Source: Acinetobacter chengduensis (GTDB taxonomy: Bacteria > Pseudomonadota > Gammaproteobacteria > Pseudomonadales > Moraxellaceae). Taken from it: a DNA stretch of 64,000 nt. The notes beneath the pieces were generated by a model that did no database searches, was not told where the DNA came from, and saw only the letters and a list, made by a program, of their open reading frames with translations. A program made the translations under genes and the position numbers. Shown here piece by piece: positions 24,606 to 34,322 of the stretch. The first letter of the stretch is position 1; each line of letters starts with the position of its first letter. The stretch is from NCBI RefSeq assembly GCF_003664645.1, contig NZ_RCHC01000004.1:1-64000 (forward strand), read 5' to 3'.

Positions 24606-25364
24606 ATGAAGCACTTAATTATAGAACAATGCTATATGTGCAGTGGGATTGGAAATACGAGTGAGCATGTTCCACCAAAGTGTATTTTTCCTGAAATTAA
24701 AGATATTGGTCAAGATTTAAGGAAAAACTTAATCAAAGTACCATCTTGTAGAAAGCATAATAATTCTAAATCTGGTGAAGATGAATTTCTATTAGTTTTT
24801 TTGGCATCTTATTTTTTTAATAATGAAATAGGTTCTCAACATCTTAGAGGTAAGGTTTCTAGAACTTTGGTAAGGAGTGCTGGTAAGCAAATCAGGGAAC
24901 TATTTATAAACAAAGGGAAGCTGAAAGAGATAAAAATAGATCATCACAATAGTATTATTTTTGGTACTCCAGATTTAAAGAGATTATCTGATATATTTGA
25001 AACAATTGCTTATGGGCTTTACAGGCATCACTTTAAGCAGAATTTTGATGGGGAAATAAAAGTATATTTTGAATCATTACTTTACAATGATGAAAATTCA
25101 AAAAAATTCAACCAATTTATAGTTGAAAAAATAACTAAAGAAGTTGAAGGAGAAGATATATTTGGACGAAATCCAAAGGTGTTTTTTTATCAAATTTCAA
25201 AGAAAAGTGATGAAAATATTTTGGGATTGAGGATGTCATTTTACGAAAACTTTAATGTACTTATTGCATACAAAAAATCATCAAATATAATGTATGATGC
25301 ATGGATTGGTATTGCTGATACAGTATATATAACAACCCCTAGTGGAGATATTAAAATTAGATAA
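24606..25364 (+). CDS. HNH-like zinc-finger protein, accessory gene
   Basis: This 252-residue protein starts with a probable HNH/treble-clef unit: CYMCSGIGNTSEHVPPKCIF, then VPSCRKHNNSKSGEDEFL. It has a CxxC pair, an EH-x-PP motif and a Cys-x2-His-Asn pair. The remaining part is unassigned and rich in K, F and I. Codon use is much more AT-rich than in acnB just upstream, which suggests acquisition. Such proteins can be nucleases; activity and role are not established here. Confidence 0.6.
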   Translation: MKHLIIEQCYMCSGIGNTSEHVPPKCIFPEIKDIGQDLRKNLIKVPSCRKHNNSKSGEDEFLLVFLASYFFNNEIGSQHLRGKVSRTLVRSAGKQIRELFINKGKLKEIKIDHHNSIIFGTPDLKRLSDIFETIAYGLYRHHFKQNFDGEIKVYFESLLYNDENSKKFNQFIVEKITKEVEGEDIFGRNPKVFFYQISKKSDENILGLRMSFYENFNVLIAYKKSSNIMYDAWIGIADTVYITTPSGDIKIR

Positions 25365-26305
25365 GCAGATTATGGGGATAAAACTTATAGTTATAGAATT
25401 CTAAGGTTTTATAAAAATAAGATTTTTGAATTTATTATCTTTATACTATTTGTTGCAAATTTAAAGTAGCTCATTCAGTCATAATTTAAATTATTTGGTA
25501 AAAATACCCAAATAATATTGCTTACTCTGTATAAATGTTTTCCTCAACAGAAGCCTAATCAAAGACTAAAGTGATAGCTTTATCTGTGTCGGGAAAGGTG
25601 AAATATAATCTTTCACAATAAAATAAATATTTTATTTAAAATCATTAGAATATGATTATTATGTTGGTGAAATAATATAGATATATAGAGAATAAATTGA
25701 ACTTTTGATATTTTTTTGATTAAAAAATTATTTAATTTTTATTAATTCATATATTTAATTGGTATTAAATGTAATATATTTATTATTATTTTAAGTGGTT
25801 TTAAGAATACAAATTAGTGTATTTTTATCTTAAATTTTTATTAATTTAAGAGTTTTTCACGTCCATTTTTTTTGCTATTAAATTTCTATAATCTATCTAT
25901 AAGTTGCGTGAATTAGCTATTTCGTGAAAAGTGGAATAAAAAATTATTGAGTTTCAGGTCGTTAAGATGCGTGATTTTTTCGATAAGTGGTAAAAATATA
26001 GATGAAAAATAATGCAAATATAAGGTTAATTTGTATACAAAAATTGCAACTTTAGTAAGTTGAAATAGAGAAAAATTATACAGAAAAAGCAAGAGAGAAA
26101 AGTAAATAAAAATTACTTAATTGTTTAATTTTATTAAATTTATTTAATAATAATCTGTTTTTTATTATAATAGTTTCATTAGTCAAAATATCGCTTCATA
26201 AATCCATAAAATAATTAAGGGTTTATGTGGAGCTTGACGCCAGAAGGATTTTTATCAATTAAAAATCTTAGAGCAATGCTTGTAATGAAATTCAGGGGGA
26301 AATGA
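25365..26305. other. Very AT-rich gene-free stretch
   Basis: About 940 bases with no supported gene on either strand. Composition is strongly AT-biased, with runs of A and T like those bound by H-NS-type silencers. The right end must hold the promoter of the AraC-type regulator, whose binding site is GGGGGAAATGA. Confidence 0.5.
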
Positions 26306-27322
26306 ATGAAATCATTTCTAAAAACCAAAAGTGTGGGTAGCGGTATGGCACACTTGTTAGATTTTTTTTGTGAGAAAAATCATTTAAGATCTCCAGTAAA
26401 ACATATTTATCATATTGATGATCGAATACCATTAAACAGATGGTTTAAAAAACTAAAGTATGTAGATCAACAATATAAACAAGATGGTTTAGGTTTAGAT
26501 ATCGCATCATTAAGTAATGCCAGCTATATAGGTATTAGCGCTTATCTTGCAACTTCATGTAAAAACCTATCTAGTTATATTGGCATGCCAATTCAGTATA
26601 TTTCGATTTGGTATGACTATATGTATAAAGAGGTTTATTTCTCAGATGATGAAATTATTATTTCTTGGGGCAAACCTGCTTATTACCGTGCCAATATTTT
26701 TGTGCGTGAAACAGCAATTTCTGAAGAACTTCAAGTAGGCATTATTTTTCAAAGAGTGAAGCAAATTACGGGGGAAAACACGAACGTGTTTAATCGCGTG
26801 ACTTTAGCGATCCCAAAACCTAAAAATACGCGTAAATACGAAGAATATTTTGGTTGTCCTGTTATTTTTGATGCTGAACTCACTTCATTTCATATATGTA
26901 AACATGTGATTGAAATGCCACTTAGTAGTGAAGATCCTGTTTTATTTGAGTTACTCAAAAAGCAGGCAGAAGAAATGATGAAGAAAATGCCCAAAAATTC
27001 AACATTTTTAGAAAATGTGAATCAGGCAATTATAAAATCAATTAATCTTCAAGATCCAAAGATTGGTACTGTTGCGGAATATTTAAATCTGAGCTCACGT
27101 TCATTGCAAAGTATGCTCAAAGAGCAAGGCGTCACATTTCAAGATTTACTCAACAATGTACGTTTGAATTTAGCTCAAGAATATTTGAGTCAGAGTGATA
27201 AAAGCATTATTGAGATTTCAAATCTGTTGGGCTATCAAGAACAGACGTCATTCAATCGCGGATTTAAAACATGGACAGGCCATAGCCCAATGCGCTGGCG
27301 TGACCTGCATAATCAAAAATAA
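26306..27322 (+). CDS. AraC-family transcription regulator next to the pilus operon
   Basis: This 338-residue protein has an N-terminal ligand-binding-like domain (about 1-225) and a C-terminal double HTH (about 245-335). Supporting segments are VAEYLNLSSRSLQSMLKEQG, RLNLAQEYLSQSDKSIIEIS and LLGYQEQTSFNRGFKTWTGHSP. It resembles the OruR/ArgR-like AraC group with an arabinose-binding-like domain. It converges on the pilus operon with only eight bases between stop codons. Control of that operon is plausible but inferred. Confidence 0.85.
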   Translation: MKSFLKTKSVGSGMAHLLDFFCEKNHLRSPVKHIYHIDDRIPLNRWFKKLKYVDQQYKQDGLGLDIASLSNASYIGISAYLATSCKNLSSYIGMPIQYISIWYDYMYKEVYFSDDEIIISWGKPAYYRANIFVRETAISEELQVGIIFQRVKQITGENTNVFNRVTLAIPKPKNTRKYEEYFGCPVIFDAELTSFHICKHVIEMPLSSEDPVLFELLKKQAEEMMKKMPKNSTFLENVNQAIIKSINLQDPKIGTVAEYLNLSSRSLQSMLKEQGVTFQDLLNNVRLNLAQEYLSQSDKSIIEISNLLGYQEQTSFNRGFKTWTGHSPMRWRDLHNQK

Positions 27323-27330
27323 AACTTGAG

Positions 27331-28068
27331 CTATTTGAGAATGGTTGAATAGTGATGAGAATTTCCTGAATCATCAATTAACTGATATTTCAAAATATTG
27401 GTAGGTGATTCAGGGTAATGTAAATTTTGTAGTGTATAAGCTTTGGTTGAAAATGGCGCTAAAATGTTATCTTCTTCATGAGCAATTTTAGAAACAGCCT
27501 GATCATTAGAAATGCTTAAATTGGTAAAGTTTAAATAATACGGTGTCGGATTTTTTAGTTCTAATTTTAAAGCTTTTTCATTGTGAATGAGTGTTTGTTG
27601 CACTTGTTGTTGCAGTTCATCTACGTTGTAGTCTTTTAAACCCTCAGGTCGATAGAAAATCTTCATTTGGGTGTTCATGGCCAGATTCAAATATTCATTT
27701 GCTGGATTATCTTTTTTAACAGCAGGAATTTCGTATAAATTCAGCCAATACAGTGACTCACGATCTGCTGGAAGTGTCATACCGTTATAAATAATGCGGA
27801 TGCCTTTATTTTCCTTAGCCGATAATTTAAATACGGGCGGAAGTACTGCAAATGGCGAATTTTGAAATTCTGGCCCAGTGTGTCCATCATCCACCCATAT
27901 CTGTGTCAAAACAGGGTAGCTATTGGTATTCGCCAATATCAGACTTTTTTCATTACTATTTTGTTGGTAAATCACGCGGGTTGCAGATGCCAGTAAACCA
28001 GCATGAGAAATCCCCGCGCAACAAAGCGCAGGGATAAATATCATAGAAAATTGAATGAATTTATTCAT
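27331..28068 (-). CDS. Periplasmic pilus chaperone, last gene of the operon
   Basis: This 245-residue PapD-like chaperone has a signal peptide ending near SHA-23. The first domain contains ATRVIYQQNSNEKSLILANT and PPVFKLSAKENKGIRIIYNG. The second domain carries FYRPEGLKDY and ends in a beta-strand tail. Such chaperones bind pilin subunits by donor-strand complementation. It is the second chaperone of the operon, next to the adhesin, and may serve the tip protein specifically. Its start overlaps the adhesin stop by four bases. Confidence 0.9.
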   Translation of the reverse strand: MNKFIQFSMIFIPALCCAGISHAGLLASATRVIYQQNSNEKSLILANTNSYPVLTQIWVDDGHTGPEFQNSPFAVLPPVFKLSAKENKGIRIIYNGMTLPADRESLYWLNLYEIPAVKKDNPANEYLNLAMNTQMKIFYRPEGLKDYNVDELQQQVQQTLIHNEKALKLELKNPTPYYLNFTNLSISNDQAVSKIAHEEDNILAPFSTKAYTLQNLHYPESPTNILKYQLIDDSGNSHHYSTILK

Positions 28069-29387
28069 TGGACTTTCACCACTACAGTTGCGGATGCTTT
28101 GACTTTTCCTGGTTTTGGATCTTCATTGGGCAACTTTTGCAAAATAGCTCGGTATTGCTGCATATAGCTGGTATAGCCCGCTTGCTGTGAACCTGTTTGA
28201 GATGGATTACCATCTAAAACTGGATACCAACCTGCAGATTGACCACCGCCACTGATAGCATATTGATTTAAAAAAAGCATATCAGTCTGTGTATTGGCAT
28301 TTTGCAATTTAATACCTACGCCTTTAGCAGATTGAGTATTTGTATAATCATCTGAAATTAAATAATTACTAGAGCCATTAGCATTGGTCAAGTTTAAATT
28401 TTGTGCATTTACATAGGCTGAATTTGATGGTTGAAAGCCAATAGCGACTTGGTCCGTTGCAGTGCCTGAAACTGCCGTATTACTACATTCAATTTCTACA
28501 TTAAATTGAGCTTCGGCTGTTGCACCACTTCGGAGTTGTGCCGCTGCAATAGATGGAAAGTTGACGGTTGGTGTTGCATTACGCGCTACACAAGTTTGAG
28601 CTTGAGTTAAGGTCGATGAGCTTGTATTTAGACCATAACCAATACCGAAACCAGCCCAGAAGTTAAAGCTACTATTGGAATCTGCACCTTCTTTATCTGG
28701 TGTCCAGCCATAAAAGGTGACATTGCTGTTACCACCGAGCTGGATATACGCACTCGGCTGATTGCAGGATGTATATGAAGCCGTCGAATTTGACAGTAGA
28801 CCACGTTGATAAGTTCCGCTTTTAATCATGTTGGTATTACAAAATGAACCACGACTATAATAAGGCAATGAGCTCACTTTATATAAAGTGGCCTCCAAGG
28901 GTGGAATATCCATTAAGCGTATTTCTGCTCTGCCATTGACCAAATTGTAGTTTTTGATATCCAAGCGTTTCCAATAACGTGAAAATACGACGTTATCCAT
29001 AGATTGTTTTAAGCCAACATATTGCCACCATGTTGCATAAACACCAGCTAAACCATCAGCTACACCAACTTCGACGTGGCCACCAAAAGGTTCATCGCCA
29101 TTGGTTGCCACCAAAAAATAGGCATTTGCTAAATCTGCCTCGTCACAAGTCCAAATGACTGTAGAGGGTGCAATACCGCGATGTGAAGGTGGCACAACCG
29201 TATGACCGAGTACTGTACCTACAGGCTGAAGATAAGCTGAACTTAAATTTAAGGCGCCAAAATTTAAAGGTGTTGCATAAGAATCCGACGCATTCAGCGC
29301 TGTGTAGGTTCGCTCGCATCGCGCATGTGATGCTGTTGCTACAATGATAGATATCAGCAGTAGGAATAATTTGAATAGCTGTTTCAT
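28065..29387 (-). CDS. Two-domain fimbrial tip adhesin
   Basis: This 440-residue protein has a signal peptide (cleavage near SHA-22), an N-terminal receptor-binding-like domain (about 23-250) and a C-terminal pilin domain (about 265-440). The pilin domain ends in a strand with KVKASATVVVKVQ. Several Cys pairs suggest disulfides in both domains. Length and position after the usher fit a tip adhesin of a chaperone-usher pilus. The receptor is unknown. Confidence 0.8.
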   Translation of the reverse strand: MKQLFKLFLLLISIIVATASHARCERTYTALNASDSYATPLNFGALNLSSAYLQPVGTVLGHTVVPPSHRGIAPSTVIWTCDEADLANAYFLVATNGDEPFGGHVEVGVADGLAGVYATWWQYVGLKQSMDNVVFSRYWKRLDIKNYNLVNGRAEIRLMDIPPLEATLYKVSSLPYYSRGSFCNTNMIKSGTYQRGLLSNSTASYTSCNQPSAYIQLGGNSNVTFYGWTPDKEGADSNSSFNFWAGFGIGYGLNTSSSTLTQAQTCVARNATPTVNFPSIAAAQLRSGATAEAQFNVEIECSNTAVSGTATDQVAIGFQPSNSAYVNAQNLNLTNANGSSNYLISDDYTNTQSAKGVGIKLQNANTQTDMLFLNQYAISGGGQSAGWYPVLDGNPSQTGSQQAGYTSYMQQYRAILQKLPNEDPKPGKVKASATVVVKVQ

Positions 29388-29390
29388 ATT

Positions 29391-31994
29391 TTAGTTCTCA
29401 ATTTTGCAAATTTCATTTAAACGTACAAGCGGTTCATTTATTTGATCTTGAGGAATTTGATAGTCAATAGAACAGCGATCTTCGGCTTCATCGCCCCAAC
29501 TTACATAGACTTTTCCAGTAGTATTAGTCGCTCTTAAATAAATCTGTCCGTTTTGTCCTGCAATACCAATGCTTTCGTTTTCAGTATTCATGACTTCTGC
29601 ACCTAAAGGAATAGCAATACCATTTTCTAATTTGCTTTGGATGAGCATGGCATGGCCCTGACGAGTCGAAAAATTAACTTTGACTGCAGCGCCAGCGTAT
29701 GGCGCAATTTTTGCGTCACCTACTTGCAATTCTGTTTTTGCCGACATGCCTTCAGGGTTCAGTGCAATAGTGTTGTAACGATAAGGGGTTAGGGCAGGAA
29801 CCAGTGCAAAACCTGATTTGTTAATTTTGGTACCTTGCGCATTTAATACATGAGCACCATGAGCATCTTTAGCTTCAATCAGCGCAAATGTTTCACTTAA
29901 ATATGGTCCAAAAGTTAGACCGCCACTATGAATCGCCAAAGCACCTTGAATGTTGGCAGAAGCTTGCCAGTATTGGTCACCTTTAGAGGCTGTAAGTGCT
30001 GTGCTCGCATAGTTGAAACGTTTATTTAGGCCAGCATTCCATACATTGACATTGGATTGGTCATCATAGCTGACACCTACGCTATAACTTAAGTCTTTAA
30101 CGGCTTCAATATCGCCTTGTAGGCTCGCTTGATAGCTATTTTGATCTGAGCTACCGTTATAGTTTAGTAGCAGGTCGCGTGCGAATTTGGTTTTTTGTAG
30201 TGGTATGCTGACAGAAAGTCCAAATGTTGTTTCATTGTCGTTTTTAAAGTCCTTGTTGAACTTCCCAATTGCAGTGTCAGCATAATTTAGGGCAGCTGTT
30301 TTTTGGCGTGATGCTGAGAGATTCAGGCTCACACCATTGTTGAAAGTTTTGCCATAGCCGAGCTGAAATTGGTAATCATCTGGTTTGTCATCACGGTAGC
30401 TAGATGCTGAGCCCGATACATACACCATGCCTAAATCCCCAAAAGACTGATTTAGCATTACTGTTGCGCGGGATTGTTCTTTGTAGGTTGCAGACTGATA
30501 TGAACTGCCATCATGAACAGAATCACGTAGTGCAATAACGTCAGATAAGTCTCGGTAGCCTTCAGTTGAAAAACGGTAACCCGCTAAAGCGACAGTTGTA
30601 TCTGTCGACTGAAAAGTTTTGCTGTAGTTTGCACCGAACATCCAACCTTGAACATTACCTTCGTTGGGAACTTTGGCGTGCGAATATGTCATTTCTGTAC
30701 CAAAAGCGCCTAGCTGATTGGTATAGGCAGTGCCGAGCATTGCTGCTTGATAGCCTTCAGCGATACGCAGACCATTGTTGAGCGTAATCGCATTATTTAA
30801 GCCATATTGTGTAGTGATATTGGTAAAATCTGTATCTTCCCCAATACCACGGGTACGACCGATATCAATATTATATTTAAACGCACCCTGACGAACGGAT
30901 TCGGGTACAGCTGAAAAGGGAATACGGAATTCAGAGCGACTACCATCAGCTTCAGTAACCACCACATTCAAATCGCCGTTATAGCTAGTTGGGTATAGAT
31001 CCGAAATTCTAAATGGGCCAGGTGCTACCGTAGTTTGATACAGTTCACGACCATTTTGAAAAATAGAAACTTTGGCGGTAGTTTTGGCCGTGCCTTGAAC
31101 TACAGGCGCGTAGCCACGCATAGAGTCAGGTAGCATACGGTCATCTGTGCTGAGGTTTACACCGTTATAGCTGAGGCCTGAAAAAAAGCGACCTGAAGAT
31201 GTCAGCTGTCCTGCAGAAAATTCACTTTGAATAGATGCAATTGGGCGTTTGACATAACTACGAATGTTATTCCATTCGGTATGAGCATCGTTGCTACTTA
31301 GGCTGGATTGCTGGCGAAATTGCCAGTTGCCAAAGTTCACGCCACCATTGAGTGATACATAAGCAGAATCTTTTTGATAGCTTTGGCCAAGGCTGTCAAA
31401 ATTATTGTGATAGTAATTGGCATAATAGTTAACGAATCCAATGCTTTCACCACTGTTAAGTTGGGCAGGTGGCACATAGCCACGTGGTATTTGCTTGATT
31501 AAACTTTGTGGAATACTTAAATCTAGGCGCAGGCGTGCTAAATCGAATTGGCTACTACCAGCGCCGACTAAGCTCTCAAGCGTACCGCAACGGTCAGCTG
31601 GTGCATTCTGAGTTAAAATAGAAGCATTTTGGAGTTGCTCAATTCGAAAACACGGCTGTACCTGATGTGCATCAGTTTCAATAAAGCGTACGCTGGCATT
31701 TTCGATGAACTGATTATTCACATAGATATCAGCTTTATAAATGCCGGGAGTGATGTCACTGCCTTCACTTAAGCGTTGCAATGCTTTTTGATTCATTTTT
31801 GAGCCACGGAAAAATGCGCTGTCGAAAATCAGCTCATCTTGTTGTTGCGTGGAAGCCTGAGTTTCTGTCTGTAGGGATGCAGGTATAGTTGTTGTGGTAT
31901 TCGCATAGCTAAGTACAGGAACAACGCTGACAAGACCGAGCAGAATAGGAAGCTGAGGCAAGAAATTTGAATAAACGCATGGCATTGAACGCAT
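29391..31994 (-). CDS. Outer-membrane fimbrial usher
   Basis: This 867-residue FimD/PapC-type usher has an N-terminal chaperone-binding domain with DSAFFRGS, DITPGIYKADIYVNNQFIE and a CFRIEQL segment. A 24-strand pore with plug follows (SYNGVNLSTDDRMLPDSMRGYAP, LYPTSYNGDLNVVVTEADGS), then C-terminal domains ending in SIDYQIPQ and a final Cys. It assembles and exports pilin subunits. It lies between chaperone and adhesin genes. Confidence 0.95.
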   Translation of the reverse strand: MRSMPCVYSNFLPQLPILLGLVSVVPVLSYANTTTTIPASLQTETQASTQQQDELIFDSAFFRGSKMNQKALQRLSEGSDITPGIYKADIYVNNQFIENASVRFIETDAHQVQPCFRIEQLQNASILTQNAPADRCGTLESLVGAGSSQFDLARLRLDLSIPQSLIKQIPRGYVPPAQLNSGESIGFVNYYANYYHNNFDSLGQSYQKDSAYVSLNGGVNFGNWQFRQQSSLSSNDAHTEWNNIRSYVKRPIASIQSEFSAGQLTSSGRFFSGLSYNGVNLSTDDRMLPDSMRGYAPVVQGTAKTTAKVSIFQNGRELYQTTVAPGPFRISDLYPTSYNGDLNVVVTEADGSRSEFRIPFSAVPESVRQGAFKYNIDIGRTRGIGEDTDFTNITTQYGLNNAITLNNGLRIAEGYQAAMLGTAYTNQLGAFGTEMTYSHAKVPNEGNVQGWMFGANYSKTFQSTDTTVALAGYRFSTEGYRDLSDVIALRDSVHDGSSYQSATYKEQSRATVMLNQSFGDLGMVYVSGSASSYRDDKPDDYQFQLGYGKTFNNGVSLNLSASRQKTAALNYADTAIGKFNKDFKNDNETTFGLSVSIPLQKTKFARDLLLNYNGSSDQNSYQASLQGDIEAVKDLSYSVGVSYDDQSNVNVWNAGLNKRFNYASTALTASKGDQYWQASANIQGALAIHSGGLTFGPYLSETFALIEAKDAHGAHVLNAQGTKINKSGFALVPALTPYRYNTIALNPEGMSAKTELQVGDAKIAPYAGAAVKVNFSTRQGHAMLIQSKLENGIAIPLGAEVMNTENESIGIAGQNGQIYLRATNTTGKVYVSWGDEAEDRCSIDYQIPQDQINEPLVRLNEICKIEN

Positions 31995-32001
31995 GGTGGC
32001 A

Positions 32002-32760
32002 TTACTCCTGTTTAGGACTTAATTCATTTGCGACCGCAATGCCATAGTCATTAATTAAATTCAGACTTATTTTTGCATTCGCTGTGTTAATGTTTTGCAT
32101 AAATACAGGCCATTCAGCAGAACTGAAGGGTGCAATCATTTTATTTTTTTGGATCACTGTGCTTTTGCCAGCGCTAGTAATACTTAGGTCAGCAAAGCTT
32201 GCATAATAAGGACTGTTGTTATGCAACTGAATTTTAGAATTTGCACCGTTTCCAACCCATTGATACTGAATATGCTTGCCCATCTCATGTGATGGATAAG
32301 CTAAGCGTTCTGGTCTGTACAACACCTTGACGCGGTTTTTAAAGACCACCATTAATTTATTTTTGTCAGCATCTGTACTTTTAGTCGCAGGAATTTCAGA
32401 AAAATTCATATAAAAGATACTTTCCCGATCTTGCGGTAAAGCAGATTTATCTTCAGTAAAAATTAGGCGAACCATTTGCCCTTGATTAGGCGCAGTTTTG
32501 AAAATTTGCGGACTTGCCATAATAGGCGCATTTGCAGTATCGGGTGTCGAAGACTCATCACCATTGTCCAGCCAAACCTGAACGATATTTGGATTACTGT
32601 CTTTATTTTGCAAATGTACAGTTTTTTCATTTTGCCCAGCGGGAAAAATGACACGAGTTCCTGTCATGACAACAGACGCTTGGGCTGTTGCACTGAAGAG
32701 GACTGAAAAGCTAAGCGCCAAAGCGCTGATGGAGAATAATACGTTGTTTTTAGACTTCAT
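32002..32760 (-). CDS. Periplasmic pilus chaperone, first of two
   Basis: This 252-residue PapD-like chaperone has signal peptide cleavage near AQA-28. VVMTGTRVIFPAGQNEKTVH, PPQIFKTAPNQGQMVRLIFTE-type and VLYRPERL segments mark the two immunoglobulin-like domains. It is encoded seven bases before the usher. It probably serves the major pilin. Confidence 0.92.
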   Translation of the reverse strand: MKSKNNVLFSISALALSFSVLFSATAQASVVMTGTRVIFPAGQNEKTVHLQNKDSNPNIVQVWLDNGDESSTPDTANAPIMASPQIFKTAPNQGQMVRLIFTEDKSALPQDRESIFYMNFSEIPATKSTDADKNKLMVVFKNRVKVLYRPERLAYPSHEMGKHIQYQWVGNGANSKIQLHNNSPYYASFADLSITSAGKSTVIQKNKMIAPFSSAEWPVFMQNINTANAKISLNLINDYGIAVANELSPKQE

Positions 32761-32781
32761 GAATGCTTACTCGTGCTGATG

Positions 32782-32820
32782 AAAAAAACGCTGCTACTGA
32801 AGTAAAAGCAATAGCAGCGT
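32782..32820 (-). terminator. Internal terminator between pilin and chaperone genes
   Basis: On the minus strand ACGCTGCTA pairs with TAGCAGCGT (stem 32788-32796 and 32812-32820), followed by seven T residues. It lies in the 110-base gap after the pilin gene. Partial termination would make pilin mRNA far more abundant than usher mRNA, as is usual in pilus operons. Confidence 0.75.
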
Positions 32821-32870
32821 AAGGATTGGCTAGTGAATTTTGGCTTTAAGCCTTTTTCTTTTTATTATTC

Positions 32871-33407
32871 TTAGTTGTAGCTTAAAGTGTACTCAGCTAC
32901 TGCTGTTACAGCACCCGCTGTTGCTGCATCTTCAGCATAGTATTGCGCGCCGAACTGATGTGTTGCAGATGTTTCACCAGCGTTTAAAACTAGACCATTT
33001 ACTGCGGTTACGCCGTTAAGTTCTACTGGTGTTTGGCCTGCAGCATCAGTTGTTAGCTGAATAGAAACGTTTTGCGCTGCATTTGCTTCTGCAATGTTTC
33101 CTAAGTTGCCTGTAGCAGTCACGTTATGGCCTAAGAATTTAGTGGCAATTTCAACGTCTGCTGTGTCAACTTGGCAGTCTTCAACACTGATTGAAAAAGG
33201 TGTTAAGCCTGTTTTCATACCTGCAGCTGATAATTCAGCAGATGGTACTGTAGGTAATAAAACAGTAGAATCAGTCTGACCATTAATAGATGCTTTACAC
33301 GTTTGATCAGTTACTTCACCTTGGAAAGTCACTGTTGGTGCAGCTAAAGCCGCCACAGGAAGCGCTAAAGATAAAGAAGCAACAAGAATTAGTTTGTTAA
33401 GTTTCAT
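32871..33407 (-). CDS. Major fimbrial pilin subunit
   Basis: This 178-residue type-1-like pilin has a signal peptide cleaved near ALA-22. The mature start is APTVTFQGEVTDQTCKASING, with the first conserved Cys. The second Cys is in SVEDCQVDTADVEI, and the conserved end is AVAEYTLSYN with the penultimate Tyr region. It is the first gene of the operon and is separated from the rest by a terminator. Confidence 0.92.
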   Translation of the reverse strand: MKLNKLILVASLSLALPVAALAAPTVTFQGEVTDQTCKASINGQTDSTVLLPTVPSAELSAAGMKTGLTPFSISVEDCQVDTADVEIATKFLGHNVTATGNLGNIAEANAAQNVSIQLTTDAAGQTPVELNGVTAVNGLVLNAGETSATHQFGAQYYAEDAATAGAVTAVAEYTLSYN

Positions 33408-34202
33408 GATACATACCCTCTATGATTTATAAAATTAAATGTGAAATGAAAAAAGTCATTTCTCTGTAATACGAGAGTATTATCCAATTAATATTTAAGT
33501 GATTCTTAGCATATTAAACAGCTAAAATTGTCAATTCGCGCAAGGAATTTGGTTTTTTAAGAAAGGCTTTCTATTGATTAAAATTAATCAATTGACTTTA
33601 AATGCATTTATAAAATTTATTTAACTATTCAATATTTTTGATGAAAATATATAAATTCTTTTTTTAATAGATTTGTTTCATAAATCATTTTTACTCAGTT
33701 CCAAAAGGCTTGGTTACACAAAGCTTTGAAAGACGCAGCAATCTTAGTTGAGCTAAGTCCAAGTAAGAATTTGAGCGTGACCTATTTATGTATGCTTATT
33801 CAATACAGCGACAGGCGCGTGAATCTCATTCACCTGACTAGAAAAAATTGTTTGCCCTTTGATTATTTTCAATAACTCATTCCTCTATAGACCTTGCTTA
33901 CAGATCTTTCCAAGGCTTGGCGTTCTTCCTTAGTGGAATGATGGCATTTGTATTTTGATCTTAAAAATGGTGTGTCTGGAGTGCTATGTGTCATGAGCAT
34001 CATCTATATAGGGTGTGGTGCTATCTGATCTATTCGGCATACTTATTAGACTTTAAACAAAGTCTGTAAGCAGCCACAGAGAGTCGAAATAGAGAATTGA
34101 GTCTTTACATCAAACCAAATTGAAATGTTTCAATGACTAAAAAATTAAATTCAATCTAGTTAATAAATCAAGTTTTGAATATCCGACCCCATTAGGTATG
34201 CA
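33408..34202. other. Intergenic region upstream of the pilus operon and metal exporter
   Basis: No supported gene in ~800 bases. The left ~130 bases should contain the pilus promoter. A stretch at about 33700-33875 is open in one frame without a start codon (WLHKALKDAAILVELSPS), which may be a gene remnant, but I cannot name it. Confidence 0.4.
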
Positions 34203-34289
34203 TTGCATTCGACACTCATGAAACTGAATGATCAGCGATTTTTTATCTATAAATTATCACGAGGGATAGAAATTATTTTTGAATTAAAT

Positions 34290-34306
34290 ATACTATGGGG
34301 GAGTAT
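34290..34306 (+). promoter_or_regulatory. RcnR/CsoR-type operator in the dmeF leader
   Basis: ATACTATGGGGGAGTAT resembles the known RcnR/DmeR operator design: TACT, a G-run, then AGTA. A likely -10 box TATACT (34289-34294) overlaps it. The site is 17 bases upstream of the dmeF start. Metal-dependent derepression is inferred. Confidence 0.6.
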
Positions 34307-34322
34307 ATTTGTAGCCAAAAAA

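Noticed and set aside
33700..33875. Possible gene upstream of the pilus operon
   Set aside because: The frame is open but has no start codon or ribosome binding site near its beginning and no recognisable product.
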